Source: Argentina anserina
Lineage: Eukaryota; Streptophyta; Magnoliopsida; Rosales; Rosaceae
Reading direction: 5' to 3'
Length of the DNA stretch: 64,000 bases
Assembly (NCBI RefSeq): GCF_933775445.1
Contig: NW_026089419.1
Span: 620,001 to 684,000, forward strand
Below are positions 26,101 to 38,388 of this stretch, piece by piece; positions within the stretch are counted from its first letter, which is position 1; the number at the start of each line of letters is the position of its first letter. Both the position numbers and the translations under genes were made by a program. Under the pieces are notes generated by a model, which made no database searches, was not told where the DNA came from, and was given only the letters and a program-made list of their open reading frames with translations.

Positions 26101-26671
26101 AAAGATACACAATTGGAATAGTAAAGATACGCAAACGATGTAAAGATACTCAGTTTAAAAGAAACAAACTCCCACACTTGCAAAACTCTCAAATACAATA
26201 GAAACTCGCATCAGAAGCCTTACAGAAAGATACTCAAACGAGAAATGAAAAGATACACAATTGGAATAGTAAACATACGCAAACGATGTAAAGATACTCA
26301 GTTTAAAAGAAACAAACTCCCACACTTGCAAAACTCTCAAATACAATAGAAACTCGCATCAGAAGCCTTACAGAAAAATACTCAAACGAGAAATGAAAAG
26401 ATACACAATTGGAATAGTAAAGATACACAAACGATGTAAAGATACACAATTGGAATAGTAAAGATACGCAAACGATGTAAAGATACGCAGTTTGAAAGAA
26501 ACACACTCCCACACTTGCAAAACTCTCAAATACAATAGAGACTCGCATCAGAAGCCTTACAGAAAGATACTCAAACGAGAAATGAAAAGATACACAATTG
26601 GAATAGTAAAGATACGCAAACGATGTAAAAGATACACAATTGGAATAGTAAAGATACGCAAACGATGTAAA
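23159..26671 (+). repeat. 3513-bp HOR copy 2: 20 monomers
   Basis: It is monomer-for-monomer the same as 19646-23158. The TTTGAACG variant of copy 1 is TTTGAAAG here, while the linked CCCAAACTTGC and CTCTTAAAT variants remain, so one base changed or was converted inside an otherwise retained haplotype. Confidence 0.9.
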
Positions 26672-27724
26672 GATACTCAGTTTGAAAGAAACACACTCCC
26701 ACACTTGCAAAACTCTCAAATACAATAGAAACTCGCATCAGAAGCCTTACAGAAAGATACTCAAACGAGAAATGAAAAGATACACAATTGGAATAGTAAA
26801 GATACGCAAACGATGTAAAGATACACAATTGGAATAGTAAAGATACGCAAACGATGTAAAGATACTCAGTTTGAAAGAAACACACTGCCACACTTGCAAA
26901 ACTCTCAAATACAATAGAAACTCGCATCAGAAGCGTTACAGAAAGATACTCAAACGAGAAATGAAAAGATACACAATTGGAATAGTAAAGATACGCAAAC
27001 GATGTAAAGATACACAATTGGAATAGTAAAGATACACAAACGATGTAAAGATACTCAGTTTGAAAGAAACACACTCCCACACTTGCAAAACTCTCAAATA
27101 CAATAGAAACTCGCATCAGAAGCCATACAGAAAGATACTCAACCGAGAAATGAAAAGATACACAATTGGAATAGTAAAGATACGCAAACGATGTAAAGAT
27201 ACTCAGTTTAAAAGAAACAAACTCCCACACTTGCAAAACTCTCAAATACAATAGAAACTCGCATCAGAAGCCTTACAGAAAGATACTCAAACGAGAAATG
27301 AAAAGATACACAATTGGAATAGTAAACATACGCAAACGATGTAAAGATACTCAGTTTAAAAGAAACAAACTCCCACACTTGCAAAACTCTCAAATACAAT
27401 AGAAACTCGCATCAGAAGCCTTACAGAAAAATACTCAAACGAGAAATGAAAAGATACACAATTGGAATAGTAAAGATACACAAACGATGTAAAGATACAC
27501 AATTGGAATAGTAAAGATACGCAAACGATGTAAAGATACGCAGTTTGAAAGAAACACACTCCCACACTTGCAAAACTCTCAAATACAATAGAGACTCGCA
27601 TCAGAAGCCTTACAGAAAGATACTCAAACGAGAAATGAAAAGATACACAATTGGAATAGTAAAGATACGCAAACGATGTAAAAGATACACAATTGGAATA
27701 GTAAAGATACGCAAACGATGTAAA
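26672..27724 (+). repeat. 1053-bp HOR: 6 monomers
   Basis: Monomer lengths are 189, 189, 148, 148, 189 and 190. It begins like the 3513-bp HOR, then jumps to its terminal cassette, so the middle 14 monomers are missing. Confidence 0.85.
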
Positions 27725-28102
27725 GATACTCAGTTTGAAAGAAACACACTCCCACACTTGCAAAACTCTCAAATACAATAGAAACTCGCATCAGAAGCCT
27801 TACAGAAAGATACTCAAACGAGAAATGAAAAGATACACAATTGGAATAGTAAAGATACGCAAACGATGTAAAGATACACAATTGGAATAGTAAAGATACG
27901 CAAACGATGTAAAGATACTCAGTTTGAAAGAAACACACTGCCACACTTGCAAAACTCTCAAATACAATAGAAACTCGCATCAGAAGCGTTACAGAAAGAT
28001 ACTCAAACGAGAAATGAAAAGATACACAATTGGAATAGTAAAGATACGCAAACGATGTAAAGATACACAATTGGAATAGTAAAGATACACAAACGATGTA
28101 AA

Positions 28103-28250
28103 GATACTCAGTTTGAAAGAAACACACTCCCACACTTGCAAAACTCTCAAATACAATAGAAACTCGCATCAGAAGCCTTACAGAAAGATACTCAAACGAG
28201 AAATGAAAAGATACACAATTGGAATAGTAAAGATACGCAAACGATGTAAA
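28103..28250 (+). repeat. 148-bp monomer class (reference copy)
   Basis: This form has the 84- and 23-bp subunits and a single 41-bp unit. Other 148-bp copies start at 1216, 2420, 4541, 5745, 7069, 7217, 7933, 9786, 11826, 12502, 13329, 14156, 14304, 15564, 15712, 20024, 28818, 30453, 31903, 33538, 34988, 36814, 38074, 39312, 39460, 43454, 44525, 44673, 60314 and 61971, among others. Its length shifts any reading frame by one base. Confidence 0.9.
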
Positions 28251-29699
28251 GATACTCAGTTTGAAAGAAACACACTCCCACACTTGCAAAACTCTCAAAT
28301 ACAATAGAAACTCGCATCAGAAGCCTTACAGAAAGATACTCAAACGAGAAATGAAAAGATACACAATTGGAATAGTAAAGATACGCAAACGATGTAAAGA
28401 TACACAATTGGAATAGTAAAGATACGCAAATGATGTAAAGATACTCAGTTTGAAAGAAACACACTCCCACACTTGCAAAACTCTCAAATACAATAGAAAC
28501 TCGCATCAGAAGCGTTACAGAAAGATACTCAAACGAGAAATGAAAAGATACACAATTGGAATAGTAAAGATACGCAAACGATGTAAAGATACACAATTGG
28601 AATAGTAAAGATACGCAAACGATGTAAAGATACTCAGTTTGAAAGAAACACACTGCCACACTTGCAAAACTCTCAAATACAATAGAAACTCGCATCAGAA
28701 GCGTTACAGAAAGATACTCAAACGAGAAATGAAAAGATACACAATTGGAATAGTAAAGATACGCAAACGATGTAAAGATACACAATTGGAATAGTAAAGA
28801 TACTCAAACGATGTAAAGATACTCAGTTTGAAAGAAACACACTCCCACACTTGCAAAACTCTCAAATACAATAGAAACTCGCAACAGAAGCCTTACAGAA
28901 AGATACTCAAACGAGAAATGAAAAGATACACAATTGGAATAGTAAAGATACGCAAACGATGTAAAGATACTCAGTTTGAAAGAAACACACTCCCACACTT
29001 GCAAAACTCTCAAATACAATAGAAACTCGCATCAGAAGCGTTACAGAAAGATACTCAAACAAGAAATGAAAAGATAAACAATTGGAATAGTAAAGATACG
29101 CAAACGATGTAAAGATACACAATTGGAATAGTAAAGATACACAAACGATGTAAAGATACTCAGTTTGAAAGAAACACACTGCCACACTTGCAAAACTCTC
29201 AAATACAATAGAAACTCGCATCAGAAGCGTTATAGAAAGATACTCAAACGAGAAATGAAAAGATACACAATTGGAATAGTAAAGATACGCAAACGATGTA
29301 AAGATACACAATTGGAATAGTAAAGATACACAAACGATGTAAAGATACTCAGTTTGAAAGAAACACACTCCCACACTTGCAAAACTCTCAAATACAATAG
29401 AAACTCGCATCAGAAGCCTTACAGAGAGATACTCAAACGAGAAATGAAAAGATAGACAATTGGAATAGTAAACATACGCAAACGATGTAAAGATACGCAA
29501 ACGATGTAAAGATACTCAGTTTGAAAGAAACACACTCCCACACTTGCAAAACTCTCAAATACAATAGAAACTCGCATCAGAAGCGTTACAGAAAGATACT
29601 CAAACAAGAAATGAAAAGATACACAATTGGAATAGTAAAGATACGCAAACGATGTAAAGATACACAATTGGAATAGTAAAGATACACAAACGATGTAAA

Positions 29700-29885
29700 G
29701 ATAATCAGTTTGAAAGAAACACACTGCCACACTTGCAAAACTCTCAAATACAATAGAAACTCGCATCAGAAGCGTTACAGAAAGATACTCAAACGAGAAA
29801 TGAAAAGATAGACAATTGGAATAGTAAACATACGCAAACGATGTAAAGATACGCAAACGATGTAAAGATACGCAAACGATGTAAA
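29700..29885 (+). repeat. 186-bp monomer with triple 19-bp piece
   Basis: The structure is 84 + 23 + 22 + 3 x 19 bp. The triple run of the 19-bp piece lies at 29829-29885. It extends the slippage series 148, 167, 186. The monomer also starts with the rare GATAATCAG variant, shared with 32785 and 35870. Confidence 0.9.
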
Positions 29886-30790
29886 GATACTCAGTTTGAA
29901 AGAAACACACTCCCACACTTGCAAAACTCTCAAATACAATAGAAACTCGCATCAGAAGCGTTACAGAAAGATACTCAAACAAGAAATGAAAAGATACACA
30001 ATTGGAATAGTAAAGATACGCAAACGATGTAAAGATACACAATTGGAATAGTAAAGATACACAAACGATGTAAAGATACTCAGTTTGAAAGAAACACACT
30101 GCCACACTTGCAAAACTCTCAAATACAATAGAAACTCGCATCAGAAGCGTTACAGAAAGATACTCAAACGAGAAATGAAAAGATACACAATTGGAATAGT
30201 AAAGATACGCAAACGATGTAAAGATACACAATTGGAATAGTAAAGATACACAAACGATGTAAAGATACTCAGTTTGAAAGAAACACACTCCCACACTTGC
30301 AAAACTCTCAAATACAATAGAAACTCGCATCAGAAGCCTTACAGAAAGATACTCAAACGAGAAATGAAAAGATACACAATTGGAATAGTAAAGATACGCA
30401 AACGATGTAAAGATACTCAATTGGAATAGTAAAGATACACAAACGATGTAAAGATACTCAGTTTGAAAGAAACACACTGCCACACTTGCAAAACTCTCAA
30501 ATACAATAGAAACTCGCATCAGAAGCGTTACAGAAAGATACTCAAACGAGAAATGAAAAGATACACAATTGGAATAGTAAAGATACGCAAACGATGTAAA
30601 GATACGCAGTTTGAAAGAAACACACTCCCACACTTGCAAAACTCTCAAATACAATAGAGACTCGCATCAGAAGCCTTACAGAAAGATACTCAAACGAGAA
30701 ATGAAAAGATACACAATTGGAATAGTAAAGATACGCAAACGATGTAAAAGATACACAATTGGAATAGTAAAGATACGCAAACGATGTAAA

Positions 30791-33700
30791 GATACTCAGT
30801 TTGAAAGAAACACACTCCCACACTTGCAAAACTCTCAAATACAATAGAAACTCGCATCAGAAGCCTTACAGAAAGATACTCAAACGAGAAATGAAAAGAT
30901 ACACAATTGGAATAGTAAAGATACGCAAACGATGTAAAGATACACAATTGGAATAGTAAAGATACGCAAATAATGTAAAGATACTCAGTTTGAAAGAAAC
31001 ACACTCCCACACGTGCAAAACTCTCAAATACAATAGAAACTCGCATCAGAAGCGTTACAGAAAGATACTCAAACGAGAAATGAAAAGATACACAATTGGA
31101 ATAGTAAAGATACGCAAACGATGTAAAGATACACAATTGGAATAGTAAAGATACGCAAACGATGTAAAGATACTCAGTTTGAAAGAAACACACTGCCACA
31201 CTTGCAAAACTCTCAAATACAATAGAAACTCGCATCAGAAGCGTTACAGAAAGATACTCAAACGAGAAATGAAAAGATACACAATTGGAATAGTAAAGAT
31301 ACGCAAACGATGTAAAGATACACAATTGGAATAGTAAAGATACACAAACGATGTAAAGATACTCAGTTTGAAAGAAACACACTCCCACACTTGCAAAACT
31401 CTCAAATACAATAGAAACTCGCATCAGAAGCCTTACAGAAAGATACTCAAACGAGAAATGAAAAGATACACAATTGGAATAGTAAACATACGCAAACGAT
31501 GTAAAGATACGCAAACGATGTAAAGATACTCAGTTTGAAAGAAACACACTCCCACACTTGCAAAACTCTCAAATACAATAGAAACTCGCATCAGAAGCGT
31601 TACAGAAAGATACTCAAACGAGAAATGAAAAGATACACAATTGGAATAGTAAAGATACGCAAACGATGTAAAGATACACAATTGGAATAGTAAAGATACG
31701 CAAACGATGTAAAGATACTCAGTTTGAAAGAAACACACTGCCACACTTGCAAAACTCTCAAATACAATAGAAACTCGCATCAGAAGCGTTACAGAAAGAT
31801 ACTCAAACGAGAAATGAAAAGATACACAATTGGAATAGTAAAGATACGCAAACGATGTAAAGATACACAATTGGAATAGTAAAGATACACAAACGATGTA
31901 AAGATACTCAGTTTGAAAGAAACACACTCCCACACTTGCAAAACTCTCAAATACAATAGAAACTCGCATCAGAAGCCTTACAGAAAGATACTCAAACGAG
32001 AAATGAAAAGATACACAATTGGAATAGTAAACATACGCAAACGATGTAAAGATACTCAGTTTGAAAGAAACACACTCCCACACTTGCAAAACTCTCAAAT
32101 ACAATAGAAACTCGCATCAGAAGCGTTACAGAAAGATACTCAAACAAGAAATGAAAAGATAAACAATTGGAATAGTAAAGATACGCAAACGATGTAAAGA
32201 TACACAATTGGAATAGTAAAGATACACAAACGATGTAAAGATACTCAGTTTGAAAGAAACACACTGCCACACTTGCAAAACTCTCAAATACAATAGAAAC
32301 TCGCATCAGAAGCGTTATAGAAAGATACTCAAACGAGAAATGAAAAGATACACAATTGGAATAGTAAAGATACGCAAACGATGTAAAGATACACAATTGG
32401 AATAGTAAAGATACACAAACGATGTAAAGATACTCAGTTTGAAAGAAACACACTCCCACACTTGCAAAACTCTCAAATACAATAGAAACTCGCATCAGAA
32501 GCCTTACAGAGAGATACTCAAACGAGAAATGAAAAGATAGACAATTGGAATAGTAAACATACGCAAACGATGTAAAGATACGCAAACGATGTAAAGATAC
32601 TCAGTTTGAAAGAAACACACTCCCACACTTGCAAAACTCTCAAATACAATAGAAACTCGCATCAGAAGCGTTACAGAAAGATACTCAAACAAGAAATGAA
32701 AAGATACACAATTGGAATAGTAAAGATACGCAAACGATGTAAAGATACACAATTGGAATAGTAAAGATACACAAACGATGTAAAGATAATCAGTTTGAAA
32801 GAAACACACTGCCACACTTGCAAAACTCTCAAATACAATAGAAACTCGCATCAGAAGCGTTACAGAAAGATACTCAAACGAGAAATGAAAAGATACACAA
32901 TTGGAATAGTAAAGATACGCAAACGATGTAAAGATACACAATTGGAATAGTAAAGATACACAAACGATGTAAAGATACTCAGTTTGAAAGAAACACACTC
33001 CCACACTTGCAAAACTCTCAAATACAATAGAAACTCGCATCAGAAGCCTTGCAGAAAGATACTCAAACGAGAAATGAAAAGATAGACAATTGGAATAGTA
33101 AACATACGCAAACGATGTAAAGATACGCAAACGATGTAAAGATACGCAAACGATGTAAAGATACTCAGTTTGAAAGAAACACACTCCCACACTTGCAAAA
33201 CTCTCAAATACAATAGAAACTCGCATCAGAAGCGTTACAGAAAGATACTCAAACAAGAAATGAAAAGATACACAATTGGAATAGTAAAGATACGCAAACG
33301 ATGTAAAGATACACAATTGGAATAGTAAAGATACACAAACGATGTAAAGATACTCAGTTTGAAAGAAACACACTGCCACACTTGCAAAACTCTCAAATAC
33401 AATAGAAACTCGCATCAGAAGCGTTACAGAAAGATACTCAAACGAGAAATGAAAAGATACACAATTGGAATAGTAAAGATACGCAAACGATGTAAAGATA
33501 CACAATTGGAATAGTAAAGATACACAAACGATGTAAAGATACTCAGTTTGAAAGAAACACACTCCCACACTTGCAAAACTCTCAAATACAATAGAAACTC
33601 GCATCAGAAGCCTTACAGAAAGATACTCAAACGAGAAATGAAAAGATACACAATTGGAATAGTAAAGATACGCAAACGATGTAAAGATACGCAGTTTGAA

Positions 33701-33875
33701 AGAAACACACTCCCACACTTGCAAAACTCTCAAATACAATAGAAACTCGCATCAGAAGCCTTACAGAAAGATACTCAAACGAGAAATGAAAAGATACACA
33801 ATTGGAATAGTAAAGATACGCAAACGATGTAAAAGATACACAATTGGAATAGTAAAGATACGCAAACGATGTAAA
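30791..33875 (+). repeat. 3085-bp HOR copy 1: 17 monomers
   Basis: It has eleven 189-bp, two 167-bp, two 148-bp, one 186-bp and one 190-bp monomers. Marker variants are CACACGTGC (31011), GCGTTATAG (near 32314), CAGAGAGATAC (near 32506), GATAATCAG (32785) and AAACAAGAAATG. Confidence 0.88.
32974..33159 (+). repeat. 186-bp monomer with triple 19-bp piece
   Basis: It has the same 84 + 23 + 22 + 3 x 19 structure as 29700-29885. It belongs to the complete 3085-bp HOR copy at 30791-33875 and carries a GCCTTGCAG variant in the long subunit near 33050. Confidence 0.9.
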
Positions 33876-35869
33876 GATACTCAGTTTGAAAGAAACACAC
33901 TCCCACACTTGCAAAACTCTCAAATACAATAGAAACTCGCATCAGAAGCCTTACAGAAAGATACTCAAACGAGAAATGAAAAGATACACAATTGGAATAG
34001 TAAAGATACGCAAACGATGTAAAGATACACAATTGGAATAGTAAAGATACGCAAATAATGTAAAGATACTCAGTTTGAAAGAAACACACTCCCACACGTG
34101 CAAAACTCTCAAATACAATAGAAACTCGCATCAGAAGCGTTACAGAAAGATACTCAAACGAGAAATGAAAAGATACACAATTGGAATAGTAAAGATACGC
34201 AAACGATGTAAAGATACACAATTGGAATAGTAAAGATACGCAAAAGATGTAAAGATACTCAGTTTGAAAGAAACACACTGCCACACTTGCAAAACTCTCA
34301 AATACAATAGAAACTCGCATCAGAAGCGTTACAGAAAGATACTCAAACGAGAAATGAAAAGATACACAATTGGAATAGTAAAGATACGCAAACGATGTAA
34401 AGATACACAATTGGAATAGTAAAGATACACAAACGATGTAAAGATACTCAGTTTGAAAGAAACACACTCCCACACTTGCAAAACTCTCAAATACAATAGA
34501 AACTCGCATCAGAAGCCTTACAGAAAGATACTCAAACGAGAAATGAAAAGATACACAATTGGAATAGTAAACATACGCAAACGATGTAAAGATACGCAAA
34601 CGATGTAAAGATACTCAGTTTGAAAGAAACACACTCCCACACTTGCAAAACTCTCAAATACAATAGAAACTCGCATCAGAAGCGTTACAGAAAGATACTC
34701 AAACGAGAAATGAAAAGATACACAATTGGAATAGTAAAGATACGCAAACGATGTAAAGATACACAATTGGAATAGTAAAGATACGCAAACGATGTAAAGA
34801 TACTCAGTTTGAAAGAAACACACTGCCACACTTGCAAAACTCTCAAATACAATAGAAACTCGCATCAGAAGCCTTACAGAAAGATACTCAAACGAGAAAT
34901 GAAAAGATACACAATTGGAATAGTAAAGATACGCAAACGATGTAAAGATACACAATTGGAATAGTAAAGATACACAAACGATGTAAAGATACTCAGTTTG
35001 AAAGAAACACACTCCCACACTTGCAAAACTCTCAAATACAATAGAAACTCGCATCAGAAGCCTTACAGAAAGATACTCAAACGAGAAATGAAAAGATACA
35101 CAATTGGAATAGTAAACATACGCAAACGATGTAAAGATACTCAGTTTGAAAGAAACACACTCCCACACTTGCAAAACTCTCAAATACAATAGAAACTCGC
35201 ATCAGAAGCGTTACAGAAAGATACTCAAACAAGAAATGAAAAGATAAACAATTGGAATAGTAAAGATACGCAAACGATGTAAAGATACACAATTGGAATA
35301 GTAAAGATACACAAACGATGTAAAGATACTCAGTTTGAAAGAAACACACTGCCACACTTGCAAAACTCTCAAATACAATAGAAACTCGCATCAGAAGCGT
35401 TATAGAAAGATACTCAAACGAGAAATGAAAAGATACACAATTGGAATAGTAAAGATACGCAAACGATGTAAAGATACACAATTGGAATAGTAAAGATACA
35501 CAAACGATGTAAAGATACTCAGTTTGAAAGAAACACACTCCCACACTTGCAAAACTCTCAAATACAATAGAAACTCGCATCAGAAGCCTTACAGAGAGAT
35601 ACTCAAACGAGAAATGAAAAGATAGACAATTGGAATAGTAAACATACGCAAACGATGTAAAGATACGCAAACGATGTAAAGATACTCAGTTTGAAAGAAA
35701 CACACTCCCACACTTGCAAAACTCTCAAATACAATAGAAACTCGCATCAGAAGCGTTACAGAAAGATACTCAAACAAGAAATGAAAAGATACACAATTGG
35801 AATAGTAAAGATACGCAAACGATGTAAAGATACACAATTGGAATAGTAAAGATACACAAACGATGTAAA

Positions 35870-36060
35870 GATAATCAGTTTGAAAGAAACACACTGCCAC
35901 ACTTGCAAAACTCTCAAATACAATAGAAACTCGCATCAGAAGCGTTACAGAAAGATACTCAAACGAGAGAAATGAAAAGATACACAATTGGAATAGTAAA
36001 GATACGCAAACGATGTAAAGATACACAATTGGAATAGTAAAGATACACAAACGATGTAAA
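35870..36060 (+). repeat. 191-bp monomer with 2-bp insertion
   Basis: The 23-bp subunit reads AAACGAGAGAAATG where others read AAACGAGAAATG, an added GA dinucleotide near 35967. I saw this only once, so it is the most recent type of change or a base-calling error. Confidence 0.88.
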
Positions 36061-36246
36061 GATACTCAGTTTGAAAGAAACACACTCCCACACTTGCAAA
36101 ACTCTCAAATACAATAGAAACTCGCATCAGAAGCCTTACAGAAAGATACTCAAACGAGAAATGAAAAGATAGACAATTGGAATAGTAAACATACGCAAAC
36201 GATGTAAAGATACGCAAACGATGTAAAGATACGCAAACGATGTAAA
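36061..36246 (+). repeat. 186-bp monomer with triple 19-bp piece
   Basis: This is the third 186-bp monomer. It follows the 191-bp monomer at 35870-36060. It occupies the position in the second 3085-bp HOR copy that corresponds to 32974-33159. Confidence 0.9.
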
Positions 36247-38388
36247 GATACTCAGTTTGAAAGAAACACACTCCCACACTTGCAAAACTCTCAAATACAA
36301 TAGAAACTCGCATCAGAAGCGTTACAGAAAGATACTCAAACAAGAAATGAAAAGATACACAATTGGAATAGTAAAGATACGCAAACGATGTAAAGATACA
36401 CAATTGGAATAGTAAAGATACGCAAACGATGTAAAGATACTCAGTTTGAAAGAAACACACTCCCACACTTGCAAAACTCTCAAATACAATAGAAACTCGC
36501 ATCAGAAGCGTTACAGAAAGATACTCAAACGAGAAATGAAAAGATACACAATTGGAATAGTAAAGATACGCAAACGATGTAAAGATACACAATTGGAATA
36601 GTAAAGATACGCAAACGATGTAAAGATACTCAGTTTGAAAGAAACACACTGCCACACTTGCAAAACTCTCAAATACAATAGAAACTCGCATCAGAAGCGT
36701 TACAGAAAGATACTCAAACGAGAAATGAAAAGATACACAATTGGAATAGTAAAGATACGCAAACGATGTAAAGATACACAATTGGAATAGTAAAGATACA
36801 CAAACGATGTAAAGATACTCAGTTTGAAAGAAACACACTCCCACACTTGCAAAACTCTCAAATACAATAGAAACTCGCATCAGAAGCCTTACAGAAAGAT
36901 ACTCAAACGAGAAATGAAAAGATACACAATTGGAATAGTAAACATACGCAAACGATGTAAAGATACTCAGTTTGAAAGAAACACACTCCCACACTTGCAA
37001 AACTCTCAAATACAATAGAAACTCGCATCAGAAGCGTTACAGAAAGATACTCAAACAAGAAATGAAAAGATAAACAATTGGAATAGTAAAGATACGCAAA
37101 CGATGTAAAGATACACAATTGGAATAGTAAAGATACACAAACGATGTAAAGATACTCAGTTTGAAAGAAACACACTGCCACACTTGCAAAACTCTCAAAT
37201 ACAATAGAAACTCGCATCAGAAGCGTTATAGAAAGATACTCAAACGAGAAATGAAAAGATACACAATTGGAATAGTAAAGATACGCAAACGATGTAAAGA
37301 TACACAATTGGAATAGTAAAGATACACAAACGATGTAAAGATACTCAGTTTGAAAGAAACACACTCCCACACTTGCAAAACTCTCAAATACAATAGAAAC
37401 TCGCATCAGAAGCCTTACAGAGAGATACTCAAACGAGAAATGAAAAGATAGACAATTGGAATAGTAAACATACGCAAACGATGTAAAGATACACAATTGG
37501 AATAGTAAAGATACACAAACGATGTAAAGATACTCAGTTTGAAAGAAACACACTGCCACACTTGCAAAACTCTCAAATACAATAGAAACTCGCATCAGAA
37601 GCCTTACAGAAAGATACTCAAACGAGAAATGAAAAGATAGACAATTGGAATAGTAAACATACGCAAACGATGTAAAGATACGCAAACGATGTAAAGATAC
37701 TCAGTTTGAAAGAAACACACTCCCACACTTGCAAAACTCTCAAATACAATAGAAACTCGCATCAGAAGCGTTACAGAAAGATACTCAAACAAGAAATGAA
37801 AAGATACACAATTGGAATAGTAAAGATACGCAAACGATGTAAAGATACACAATTGGAATAGTAAAGATACACAAACGATGTAAAGATACTCAGTTTGAAA
37901 GAAACACACTGCCACACTTGCAAAACTCTCAAATACAATAGAAACTCGCATCAGAAGCGTTACAGAAAGATACTCAAACGAGAAATGAAAAGATACACAA
38001 TTGGAATAGTAAAGATACGCAAACGATGTAAAGATACACAATTGGAATAGTAAAGATACACAAACGATGTAAATATACTCAGTTTGAAAGAAACACACTC
38101 CCACACTTGCAAAACTCTCAAATACAATAGAAACTCGCATCAGAAGCCTTACAGAAAGATACTCAAACGAGAAATGAAAAGATACACAATTGGAATAGTA
38201 AAGATACGCAAACGATGTAAAGATACGCAGTTTGAAAGAAACACACTCCCACACTTGCAAAACTCTCAAATACAATAGAGACTCGCATCAGAAGCCTTAC
38301 AGAAAGATAGTCAAACGAGAAATGAAAAGATACACAATTGGAATAGTAAAGATACGCAAACGATGTAAAGATACTCAAACGATGTAAA
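36247..38388 (+). repeat. Rearranged 3085-type partial copy
   Basis: Monomers from 36436 to 37528 match 34610-35680 at an offset of 1826, including GCGTTATAG near 37224. After 37529 the order changes. The final monomer (38222-38388, 167 bp) ends in the hybrid 19-bp piece GATACTCAAACGATG, also seen at 28799. Confidence 0.78.

Larger units (their letters stand above)
27725..30790 (+). repeat. Rearranged 3085-type HOR preceding the complete copies
   Basis: From 28966 on it matches 32051 onward at an offset of 3085, including the rare GCGTTATAG variant near 29229 and the CAGAGAGATAC variant near 29421. A 189-bp monomer is lost at 29700 and one is gained before 30453. The last 19-bp piece of the 28629 monomer is a hybrid, GATACTCAAACGATG (28799-28817). 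Confidence 0.8.
33876..36246 (+). repeat. 3085-bp HOR copy 2: first 13 of 17 monomers
   Basis: It follows copy 1 directly with the same monomer order and the same marker variants (CACACGTGC near 34096, GCGTTATAG near 35399, CAGAGAGATAC near 35591, GATAATCAG at 35870). It has one extra GA dinucleotide near 35967. Correspondence fades after 36247. Confidence 0.86.

Noticed and set aside
29419..33739. Long minus-strand open reading frames of up to 411 codons, encoding a repetitive hydrophobic protein
   Set aside because: The two 41-bp units of a monomer are read in different frames to give unrelated peptides, monomers of 148, 167, 190 and 230 bp shift the frame, variants are freely amino-acid-changing, and no unique gene ends exist. 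Base skew and a period divisible by three explain the openness.
35960..35975. GA insertion as a functional variant
   Set aside because: It is a single occurrence in a homopolymer-rich GAGAGAAA context, so a sequencing or consensus error is as likely as a real change.
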